Of a stretch of 64,000 nt of DNA, positions 36,840 through 44,011 are shown in pieces. Numbering within the stretch: the stretch's first letter is position 1; each line of letters begins with the position of its first letter. Under the pieces are notes generated by a model. That model was not told where the DNA came from. It did no database searches and worked only from the letters and a program-made list of their open reading frames with translations. Position numbers and translations under genes: made by a program. This stretch comes from REEB95 sp035648735 (GTDB taxonomy: Bacteria > Pseudomonadota > Alphaproteobacteria > ATCC43930 > CGMCC-115725): NCBI GenBank assembly GCA_035648735.1, contig DASRKX010000050.1, forward strand, positions 32,512-96,511. Direction: 5' to 3'.

Positions 36840-36855
36840 GACCCATATTTGGGTG
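36840..36855. promoter_or_regulatory. Operator-like palindrome 2 in the divergent control region
   Basis: GACCCATATTTGGGTG repeats the 14-bp core of the site at 36782, 58 bp away. It abuts the -35 of the minus-strand promoter and lies 33 bp before the plus-strand gene's ATG, so one regulator could control both directions. Confidence 0.6.
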
Positions 36856-36887
36856 TTACCGTCCAGGGAGTAATGGAGCGTCCCGCT

Positions 36888-37511
36888 ATGTCCAAAAAGC
36901 GAAGAAATCCGTCCGACACTGTTTCGCTCAAGGTGCGAATCAAGGAGCGCCTTCGAGCAAAACTCGAGGCCGAGGCACGCGATCTAGACATTACGCTAAA
37001 CGCGGTGATGGGTCTTCATCTCGAACAACCATTTCAAAGCGAACGCGAGTTAGCGGCAGCAACGGATTTAGCTTATGGCCGACAGCTGACGGCGATTTTA
37101 ATTGTCCTGGGCCGTGTCATGCGAAGCGTTGCAACGACAAACGAGAGGCTATCTCGCGAGGAAAATTCCACTGGCGACTGGATCTCTGATCCATACGCGT
37201 TCGATCAAACCTTACAGGCGGCGATTACCGTTCTCAAATCCCTTCGACCACCGGGCGATCCGAACGTCACTGGAACCGGTAAGGCAGTCCAGGACGGCGA
37301 GAAGCACAACGGACCGGGTTTTGCCGAAGTGGTGCTCGATGGCATTGCTGGCACCAAAATATTTTCACAGCTTCCCCAAAGCGATGATGAAAAATCAATT
37401 TGCGAACGGCTTGGTCCGAAAGCAGTCGCGCATCTCAAGTCGTCACTCAAACCCCTTAACGTGCGCATATCCACCGCCAAGCGTAAGCTAATCGCGGAGC
37501 ATAAATCATGA
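36888..37511 (+). CDS. Hypothetical DNA-binding-like protein upstream of the integrase (207 aa)
   Basis: The product is basic at the start (MSKKRRNPSD), followed by VSLKVRIKERLRAKLEAEAR and LDITLNAVMGLHLEQPF, which resembles a ribbon-helix-helix/Arc-type segment, although I would not assign it firmly. The remainder is helical with no known motif. The ATG at 36888 has GGAG upstream; an alternative ATG lies at 36873. Its stop overlaps the integrase start (ATGA), so it may assist recombination. Confidence 0.6.
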   Translation: MSKKRRNPSDTVSLKVRIKERLRAKLEAEARDLDITLNAVMGLHLEQPFQSERELAAATDLAYGRQLTAILIVLGRVMRSVATTNERLSREENSTGDWISDPYAFDQTLQAAITVLKSLRPPGDPNVTGTGKAVQDGEKHNGPGFAEVVLDGIAGTKIFSQLPQSDDEKSICERLGPKAVAHLKSSLKPLNVRISTAKRKLIAEHKS

Positions 37512-38656
37512 GAGGAAACATCACCCGCCGAGGCGATCGGTCCTGGCGCCTGAAATTCGAATCCGGTGAACGCAACAATGGCACGGGTAAGCGCCAAACC
37601 AAATTCGTCACGGTGCGCGGCACGAGGCGGGACGCCGAAAGGGAGCTAACGCGCATACTCAACGCGATCGAGACCGGAGCCTTCGTCGAGCCGTCAAAGA
37701 TGACAGTAGAGAAATATCTGGAAACCTGGCTCGATCACGCAAAGCAGCGCGTCAGCGCAAAGACCTTTTCTCGTTACGAGGAAATCGTAAAAAAACATCT
37801 TTCGGTTGGACTCGGATCGCACTGCCTCACGAAGCTTACGCCTCTTGCCATCCAGGACTCCTATTCCAAGGCGCTTGCCAGCGGCCGGCGCAATGGACTT
37901 GGTGGTCTTTCGGCGCAGACGGTGAAGCATCATCATCGGATTTTGAGCGAAGCGCTGCGCCAGGCCGTGCGATGGCGGCTTCTCCATTCCAATCCGTGCG
38001 ATCTCGTCGAGCCGCCGCGGCCAGCACGGCGCGAAATGCACATCATCGATCAGAAGCAAACCGCGCAGCTGCTCAAGGCCGCCGAGCCGAAGAGGATTTA
38101 CATGCCGGTGCTTCTCGCCGTGACCACCGGCATGCGCCGCGGCGAATTGCTCGCGTTGCGCTGGAAAAACGTTGATCTCGATTCAAGCTCGCTCGCCGTG
38201 ACACAGACGCTCGAGAAAGTCGGCAAACAGCTTACTTTCAAGGCGCCGAAAACCGAACGCAGCCGGCGCACGATCTCATTGCCTCAATACACCGTCGAAG
38301 CCCTTCGAAAGCATCGCGCGAAGTTAGCCGAGGAACGCCTGGCCGCCGGCAAGGCCTATCACGCGCTTGACCTGGTGTGTTGCAACGAGCTCGGCCAGCC
38401 GATGGATCCAGGGTATGTCACCCGCACCTTCGCCAACCTGGCTAAAACGAAGTTCGGGATTCGGTTTCACGATCTGCGGCACTCCCATATCAGCCATCTG
38501 CTCGCCGCCGGCGTTCACCCGAAGATCGCAAGCGAGCGCGCGGGGCACGCGAGCATATCGATCACGCTCGACGTCTATAGCCATGTCATTCCGGGAATGC
38601 AGGAAGACGCAGCAAAGCGCATCGATGCAGCGCTCCGGGCACATATCGACGGATAA
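37508..38656 (+). CDS. Tyrosine-type site-specific integrase
   Basis: The 382-aa protein has an N-terminal arm-binding-like domain (RGDRSWRLKFESGE), a SAM-like core-binding domain (TVEKYLETWLDHAKQRVSAK) and a catalytic domain with Arg210 in TTGMRRGELLALRW, HDLRHSHISHLLAAG (His/Arg), GHASISITLDVYSHV (His and nucleophile Tyr357). It presumably recombines the tRNA-Ser att sites and the GGGTGCCAAT arm repeats. Unusually, it lies about 6.4 kb from the nearer end, with cargo and a putative origin in between. Confidence 0.94.
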   Translation: MRGNITRRGDRSWRLKFESGERNNGTGKRQTKFVTVRGTRRDAERELTRILNAIETGAFVEPSKMTVEKYLETWLDHAKQRVSAKTFSRYEEIVKKHLSVGLGSHCLTKLTPLAIQDSYSKALASGRRNGLGGLSAQTVKHHHRILSEALRQAVRWRLLHSNPCDLVEPPRPARREMHIIDQKQTAQLLKAAEPKRIYMPVLLAVTTGMRRGELLALRWKNVDLDSSSLAVTQTLEKVGKQLTFKAPKTERSRRTISLPQYTVEALRKHRAKLAEERLAAGKAYHALDLVCCNELGQPMDPGYVTRTFANLAKTKFGIRFHDLRHSHISHLLAAGVHPKIASERAGHASISITLDVYSHVIPGMQEDAAKRIDAALRAHIDG

Positions 38657-38675
38657 CTCGCTCGCCCGGACGCCG

Positions 38676-38993
38676 GCGGACGGCTTCCGGACGACGCGCG
38701 GATAGCGAGGTCGTCCGCTTGGGACTCGCGGCAGATTGCAGCCATGACGCGATGGCGGACGGGGCGGACAACCTTGCACCCCTCCCCCGCTACCAGGGGC
38801 CATTGCGCCCGATAAGAACCCGCTCGGCAACCCGCGAATCGGCCGCGCGACTCTAGTCGCTCCAATTATTCTTTTAGAACTTAAGAGTAAGGGCACTAAG
38901 CCGTCCGCCCCGTCCGCCGCCTCTTAAGACCATGGAATTCTTCAAAATTAACGCGGACAACTGCGCCGTCCGCCGCCGTCCGCCGCTGTCCGC
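38676..38993. other. Candidate replication origin: hexamer iterons around an AT-rich core
   Basis: Ten GTCCGC/GCGGAC hexamers occur within 318 bp (38676, 38713, 38755, 38764, 38903, 38912, 38953, 38968, 38978, 38988), the last three at exact 10-bp period. GGCGGACGGGGCGGAC (38754-38769) is a perfect inverted repeat of 38903-38918. Between the arms lies an AT-rich stretch (about 38862-38891). The whole 38657-39135 gap is gene-free. Iterons plus an AT-rich unwinding region are the usual parts of an origin; the element also has its own primase-helicase. Confidence 0.5.
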
Positions 38994-39019
38994 GTCTGCA
39001 GCTTTGCACCGGCCAGGCC

Positions 39020-39071
39020 GATGCCAATTGGCATCGCCCAACTTATCTAGCCCTCGATGCCAATTGGCATC
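39020..39071. repeat. Second pair of 16-bp palindromes, 36 bp apart
   Basis: GATGCCAATTGGCATC occurs at 39020-39035 and 39056-39071, again 36 bp centre to centre, with a 20-bp spacer unrelated to that of the 34295 pair. Both copies extend to 18 bp (CGATGCCAATTGGCATCG). The pair lies directly beside the candidate origin. Confidence 0.8.
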
Positions 39072-39135
39072 GCCGAGCTGCGTGGGGCTTCGTATTGCAT
39101 TGCCGGCCGCCTGGTGAGGTTGTGCGCCAGGTAGC

Positions 39136-39384
39136 TCATAGCCCTTCGCCGGCGGGGGCCTGGTCGAATACCTCTTTCATTTCGCGCACCGCGGCGTCGA
39201 ACTGCCACTCGACGCCGTTCGAGCCGCGCTGAAGGATCGGCATATCGGGATAGCGGTTGATCAGCGCTTCGATCGTCGGCAGCGAGCAAGTGAGGATGCG
39301 GGCGAGCTCGCCCTTGTTGACCGTGATCGGCGCGCGCTGCTCGTCATGCTCTGCGGCACGGTCGGCCGCGAGAGCGCCGTCCAT
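39136..39384 (-). CDS. Terminase small-subunit (Nu1-like) DNA-binding protein
   Basis: The 82-aa product has VNKGELARILTCSLPTIEAL followed by INRYPDMPILQRGSNGVEWQ, an HTH of the Nu1/DUF1441-type phage terminase small subunit that selects DNA for packaging. Only the DNA-binding part is present, with no oligomerisation domain. No large terminase is adjacent. An in-frame GTG at 39393 is an alternative start. In satellites a lone TerS redirects a helper's packaging; here it may be that or a remnant. Confidence 0.6.
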   Translation of the reverse strand: MDGALAADRAAEHDEQRAPITVNKGELARILTCSLPTIEALINRYPDMPILQRGSNGVEWQFDAAVREMKEVFDQAPAGEGL

Positions 39385-39589
39385 GGCTTCCACTTCGTTG
39401 ACGCAAACAGGAAAAGAAACAGAAGGCGATTTTTTAATTCACACAAACCATTTTACCGCGGTCGCGAATTGCCCGCGGTTGGCCGAACCTCGGGGAAGGA
39501 CCCGTGAAAAATCTAGCGGCGGGTGGTGGCCAGCGCCTTGGTGATGGCCCGCTCCAGGGCCGGCATGAAGACCGCGCGTGAGAAGCCGC

Positions 39590-39605
39590 GATGCCAATTG
39601 GCATC
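39590..39605. repeat. Fifth, single copy of the 16-bp palindrome
   Basis: GATGCCAATTGGCATC, extending to 18 bp, lies 131 bp before the start of the ApeA-like gene in the gene-free stretch 39394-39720. No partner lies 36 bp to either side. Confidence 0.75.
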
Positions 39606-39720
39606 GGTCAGGGCTGGGATGTTCGGCGAGGGGCGATGCGCGCGCATGGCACGATCTCGGCGAGATCGCGCCCTTTGCGGTTACCTTCCGCTTGACCGAG
39701 CGTGCTTGTAGAATAACCGC

Positions 39721-41151
39721 ATGGCGGAATTCGCAGGAAAAACGCTCGAGGGAAAATGGTGGCGGCCGGACTCGCCGGACGACGCGTTTGACGGGGTCCT
39801 GCAGCTGGAAGAGGATTTCGCCGGGTCTCTGACGATCAAGGGACTCGCGAGCAAGCTATTCGCATTCAGGCTGCCCTCCTCGCGGACATTATTCGGGCGG
39901 ATGAGAGGTCACTACCAGTACGACGTGACGCTCTTCAGAACCGGCATGATGCGCGGCCCTGCCATCGGTTCGTCAAGCGGTGGCGACCACGATTCTGAAA
40001 TGCAACTTTTCACGAATACTATTCTGGTGGGTGGGCATATCGATTCTGAGGATGAGCATGTTGTCAGCGCGGCACTTGTCCGCGCGACTGGGCTGGACGA
40101 ATGGTGCGATGGCTCCGGCTTCGAAGGCCAGATGGAAATGCCGAGCGCTTCATTCGGAACCGAGAGGGTGAACTTGTCGTACCAGGGAAGCGCAAGTGAA
40201 TTTTACCCAACGGGCGCAGGCAACGCGTTGCGACTGGTTTCACACTACCGGGGCCCGATGTTCTTTCATGGCCCTAAAGATGTAATAATGCGCGAAGAAG
40301 ATCTAATCGAATTGCGGTTCGACAACGATCTGTCCATAAACCAGGTCCTCCACGAGATTGGAATCTGGCAAAGTTTCATAACGTTTGCGCTGCGGCGACC
40401 ATCATATATGGACGAAATCAGGCTCACGCTGAAAGAGTCTGTCGAGGCGCCGTTTGGATCGACGCTACTGGTTCCAGGACGCAAAAACGATATCAGTGCG
40501 AAGAATCGTCGCCGCAGAGATATCCTGTTCACAAGATCGGCTCTTGGGGATCGGATCGGTATGTTTATCGAGGCTTGGCGTCAGAACTATACGAAGATCG
40601 AGATGCCGGTAATGTTGCTCACAGGGACAACGTATCAAAGTGATGCTTTCCTACACTCGAAGCTCCTGGCGTGTTTGCAGGCCCTTGAGGTTCTACATCG
40701 TGAGCGGCACGAGGGTTCTCGTTTTTCCGACAATGAAGCGCGCAGGACAACAATCAACGCGCTACGATCGGCCATCCCGGGAACGCTTGACCCGATCCTG
40801 TTTGACGAGATCAGCCAGCAGTTGGGATTCGTCGGGGAACTGACGCTGCTTGATCGGTTAAAGTATTTTTTTGGCCTCTACCCGCTGACCCTTCGACCAT
40901 TGTTTCCGGCAGGCGATTCCGACATGGCGTTGTTGAAGGATGCGCGCAACTTCCTGACGCATTACGGACGCGGCAAAGAGTTTAATAGGGAGTTCCTGGA
41001 GTCACGGAAGCTGTTAATTCTCGCCGAGAAGGCGCAGCTATTCGTGGAGATTTGTTTCCTGGGGCTTCTCGGGATGAACGATCAAGAGATTGTGGGCATG
41101 ATCAACCGGTTCGAGCCCTATGTGAATTGCCGCACGACCAATCATCGATAG
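39721..41151 (+). CDS. ApeA-like HEPN putative anti-phage protein
   Basis: The 476-aa protein starts with an ApeA-type N-terminal domain (GKTLEGKWWRPDSPDDAFDG, VLQLEEDFAGSLTIKGL). It ends with a HEPN-like helical domain carrying the R-x4-H motif in LLKDARNFLTHYGRGKE. ApeA proteins are single-gene abortive defence factors whose HEPN domain is thought to cleave RNA during phage infection. The middle has LEVLHRERHEG and DLIELRFDNDLSINQ. It is AT-richer than the chromosome, as expected for cargo. The ribosome site is weak. Confidence 0.65.
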   Translation: MAEFAGKTLEGKWWRPDSPDDAFDGVLQLEEDFAGSLTIKGLASKLFAFRLPSSRTLFGRMRGHYQYDVTLFRTGMMRGPAIGSSSGGDHDSEMQLFTNTILVGGHIDSEDEHVVSAALVRATGLDEWCDGSGFEGQMEMPSASFGTERVNLSYQGSASEFYPTGAGNALRLVSHYRGPMFFHGPKDVIMREEDLIELRFDNDLSINQVLHEIGIWQSFITFALRRPSYMDEIRLTLKESVEAPFGSTLLVPGRKNDISAKNRRRRDILFTRSALGDRIGMFIEAWRQNYTKIEMPVMLLTGTTYQSDAFLHSKLLACLQALEVLHRERHEGSRFSDNEARRTTINALRSAIPGTLDPILFDEISQQLGFVGELTLLDRLKYFFGLYPLTLRPLFPAGDSDMALLKDARNFLTHYGRGKEFNREFLESRKLLILAEKAQLFVEICFLGLLGMNDQEIVGMINRFEPYVNCRTTNHR

Positions 41152-41327
41152 ATGCCAAATAGTCGAAGCTCTAAAAAGATCGTACTTTGATATATTTTCC
41201 GGGGACCGATTTACACGGGGTTGGCTGGCCGAAGCATGGGCAGGACTCGTGAAAAACTTGCGGCTGTCCCATGCTAGTCTATTGAGTACATAGGCTGACA
41301 ATATAGGCCGCGCGGACGACGCGACGC

Positions 41328-43100
41328 ATGGATAAGACCTGGTTCGAGATGAAGGACATTCGAAAACGGCGCATCGCTGATGCCGTTTGGATTCCACTGC
41401 GCGTGTCTCGCCACATTACCCGCGACGGCACATACGGATATGCGGGCTACAAGGTCGAGTTTTTTGGACTCGGCAGCGTTGCCTTCCCTATGCAACATCG
41501 CGCAGACGTCAAGAAATTAAGCTGGTCGGAAATCGGGGTTGCGCATGGCCAGCGCGTTTGGGCAACCAGCGAATACTACAAGCCGGCGGAGATCTATCAG
41601 TACCGGGACAAGATTGATCTCGGCATTGATTTAGTTTTGGTGCAAACCTTTGAAACCGATGACCCGAGCGAGTGGCATCTAAATCAAGATCTCGTGTTCG
41701 CGCTCGGACTTATGCGCGAAGGTGACGACTGGGTCCGCCCAAGCGAAGATTACTGCATCGTCGCGCGACTGCTCAGAGATAGCGGAGCCCGTCCGGTTGC
41801 GATCGAAATTAGAAATGAATATCTTCGCGATTATCTGTGCGCAAGAAACATGTTCTTGCGCATGTCGCTCTATCGCAGCCGCGACGTAATTGTCGAAGAC
41901 GTGGCAGAGGTTGGTTCGCCAAAAGAAGAGAACGTTAAGAGCGAAAGCGACCGGTTCGAGCTCCGAAATACGCCGATCATAGAAGGTGGGCACCTCGGAG
42001 ACGGAGGTTACGCGGTGTTCAACGTGAGCCGCACTGACGTTGATCCAGATGAGGATGTGCCCAGACCCGGGCCGGAAACTGACTCAAATACGGCGTCTCG
42101 CTCTTGGAAGGGGAAACACGAGGGACGACCTCTTTTCCGCATCATGGGCGAATTATGGCGCGACGAAGAAATTGAGCCGGGCGAACACAGTTACCGGATT
42201 CGAGGCGACAACATCCCCTCTGGCATCCAGTACATCGTGGACGCCACCGGCACGCGCCTTCGTAGCGAAGATTTGCAAGACGAAGACGATCCGCGGTGGC
42301 TGTGGTTCCGCCCCGAAGTTGTACCGGCACTCACAAAACATCGTGGCGGCAGACTCCGCTGGTACACCAATGATACCGGCGGCGTTAGTTGCTCTTCGAA
42401 TGACTTGACCCATTTCGGCCTCAACGGCGCGAGCTTAGTTACGGTTTACGCACCTGACATCGCGAAGCTACCGCTTTGGCAGCAACGGATTTGGTCGGGG
42501 TATAACGTCGCCCCGGAAGGCGGAGTATCGAAAGAACTTTTATCCGCCCAAATGGCGACAAAAGTTGCGGAGACGACAGCGCCAGAAGACGCTCTACCTC
42601 AAGTCCTGGCCGAGTTGGACGGGCTGTTTCAGGAAAGTATCGGAACCCCGCTGTTCCGATCTCATACGGCGACAGCCGAACTAATGAAGTCTGTAAGTCG
42701 ATTTCGCGCGCTCGAGCCAAACGGTCTGCTTTCTCTCGCGAAGGACTTGATCCGTTTGGTGGCTGACCGTATTGATACCACCGCGGTTCAAAAAATGGCT
42801 CCTCCCCCTGCGGGCGAATGCTGGAAATCGATTAAGTCACTAGAAAAATACCTAGCGACGATTGTCTCGCCTGAAAACGCAAGGCGGGTGACAGGTGCTC
42901 TAGCAGGCGCTTATGACTTGCGCCTTGCGGATGCCCATTTGCCTCCGGAGGAGTTGAGCCACGCATATAAACTCGTTCGAGTTGATCCAGAAGCACCTTT
43001 ACTCGATCAGGGCTTTTGGCTGATTGCCTCCGTTGTGTCTGCCTTGATTGAAATCGGTCGGATTATGAAGGCGGCGGAAGCGAAGCCGGGAAAGAGCTGA
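41328..43100 (+). CDS. Large protein of unknown family (590 aa), putative defence cargo
   Basis: Not recognised. Residues about 1-190 include AGYKVEFFGLGSVAFPMQHR, EWHLNQDLVFALGLMREGDD and EYLRDYLCARNMFLRMSLYR. A Glu/Asp-rich linker with DVDPDEDVPRPGPETD lies near 230-250. Residues 260-420 look beta-rich (GDNIPSGIQYIVDATGTRLR, LWFRPEVVPALTKHRGGRLR). The last 130 residues are helical. No nuclease or NTPase motif is evident. It lies 176 bp after the ApeA-like gene on the same strand and has similar base composition. Confidence 0.7.
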   Translation: MDKTWFEMKDIRKRRIADAVWIPLRVSRHITRDGTYGYAGYKVEFFGLGSVAFPMQHRADVKKLSWSEIGVAHGQRVWATSEYYKPAEIYQYRDKIDLGIDLVLVQTFETDDPSEWHLNQDLVFALGLMREGDDWVRPSEDYCIVARLLRDSGARPVAIEIRNEYLRDYLCARNMFLRMSLYRSRDVIVEDVAEVGSPKEENVKSESDRFELRNTPIIEGGHLGDGGYAVFNVSRTDVDPDEDVPRPGPETDSNTASRSWKGKHEGRPLFRIMGELWRDEEIEPGEHSYRIRGDNIPSGIQYIVDATGTRLRSEDLQDEDDPRWLWFRPEVVPALTKHRGGRLRWYTNDTGGVSCSSNDLTHFGLNGASLVTVYAPDIAKLPLWQQRIWSGYNVAPEGGVSKELLSAQMATKVAETTAPEDALPQVLAELDGLFQESIGTPLFRSHTATAELMKSVSRFRALEPNGLLSLAKDLIRLVADRIDTTAVQKMAPPPAGECWKSIKSLEKYLATIVSPENARRVTGALAGAYDLRLADAHLPPEELSHAYKLVRVDPEAPLLDQGFWLIASVVSALIEIGRIMKAAEAKPGKS

Positions 43101-43166
43101 GGGTGGCTGATTCAACTAAAGAACCAGCTTCTATGAATGGGCTTTTCCTCAGGCGTGAAAGTAGCT

Positions 43167-43400
43167 TCAAAGTACGAGACGGCACGATTCCTGACCGGTT
43201 ATGAGCTGCCTACCGTTGTCAGTAGTCAGTAACCGCCCATCGTCGCTAGTTAAATATACATCGCGACAATCAATACGTATCGACAGGACGGCCGCGAACG
43301 AGAGAAGCCCCAAGAACAAGCCAAGCGCGAGCGTTATGCACGTCCTAAAAAGATTGACCGGCAACAGACGCGCTTCAATGGCAGCTACAATATTGATCAT
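43167..43400 (-). CDS. Possible small membrane protein (77 aa)
   Basis: The product has one hydrophobic segment (CITLALGLFLGLLSFAAVLS) and a repetitive tail (YLTSDDGRLLTTDNGRQLIT) similar to short phage/plasmid proteins. A competing plus-strand ORF covers the same bases but has no protein-like features. GGAG lies about 12 bp before the ATG. It is opposite in direction to the neighbouring cargo genes. Confidence 0.4.
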   Translation of the reverse strand: MINIVAAIEARLLPVNLFRTCITLALGLFLGLLSFAAVLSIRIDCRDVYLTSDDGRLLTTDNGRQLITGQESCRLVL

Positions 43401-43597
43401 GATCAGATCACGCTCCTACCACCTGCTTCTAGAGGTCCGATACAGACAGTCGGGCAACTCTACGCGATCTCAAACGTGTAATAGCGGACATTTTCATGGA
43501 GCTGCAAAGAATCCTGGACGCTGCTCTCGGCAGACGACATGAACCCCTTCAGGCCAAGGCATTACAGCTCGATGAAGTTGAAGAGGCAGGAGGAAGC

Positions 43598-43900
43598 ATG
43601 CCACGTAAACTTACAGGCACCGACGGACAATCAGTGACGATTCCAGATAGCAGCCGCGGAATTCAGGGAACCGATGGCCATATGGTCGCGATCCCCGCCG
43701 GCGGCCGTGGAATTCAGGGAACTGACGGGCGCATGGTCGCGATCCCCGCCGGTGGCCGTGGAATTCAGGGAACCGACGGGCGCATGGTCGCGATCCCCGC
43801 TGGGGGGCGCGGAATTCAGGGAACTGACGGCCGGATGGTCGCGATCCCGAGCGGAAAGCGGGGCGCGCAAGACGCCAAAGGGCGAATACGAGTTAAATAG
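43598..43900 (+). CDS. 17-residue tandem-repeat protein (100 aa)
   Basis: The ATG follows AGGAGGAAGC, a near-ideal ribosome site; an in-frame ATG 102 bp upstream lacks one. After MPR comes a degenerate unit KLTGTDGQSVTIPDSSR, then four near-identical units GIQGTDGRMVAIPAGGR (one with H for R, one ending SGKR), and the basic tail GAQDAKGRIRVK. The Gly/Asp-rich units suggest short beta hairpins. No family recognised. It lies between the 590-aa gene and the DUF4238 gene. Confidence 0.6.
   Translation: MPRKLTGTDGQSVTIPDSSRGIQGTDGHMVAIPAGGRGIQGTDGRMVAIPAGGRGIQGTDGRMVAIPAGGRGIQGTDGRMVAIPSGKRGAQDAKGRIRVK
43658..43861 (+). repeat. Four 51-bp tandem repeats encoding the 17-residue units
   Basis: Units start at 43658, 43709, 43760 and 43811, each beginning GGAATTCAGGGAA. 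They differ mainly at synonymous positions, indicating recent amplification with purifying selection on the peptide. Confidence 0.85.
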
Positions 43901-44011
43901 CGATGTAGCTACGTGATGCAACGCATCAGAGGTAGAGAAGAATCATGCTCAAGACGCGTCAGATCCTCAAGCGCGTGACGGAAAGTCAGCCTCGCAGGTC
44001 CACGTCCAGAT

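Noticed and set aside
34295..39071. Palindrome pairs with 20-bp spacers as a mini-CRISPR
   Set aside because: Each cluster has only two copies, the repeat is a perfect palindrome of 16 bp, and no cas gene is present.
41268..41498. Minus-strand ORF of 74 codons at the start of the 590-aa gene
   Set aside because: Antisense to a clearly coding region, with no protein-like composition.
43201..43542. Plus-strand ORF of 113 codons opposite the small membrane protein
   Set aside because: No hydrophobic or domain pattern and poor ribosome site; the minus-strand frame has a transmembrane segment.
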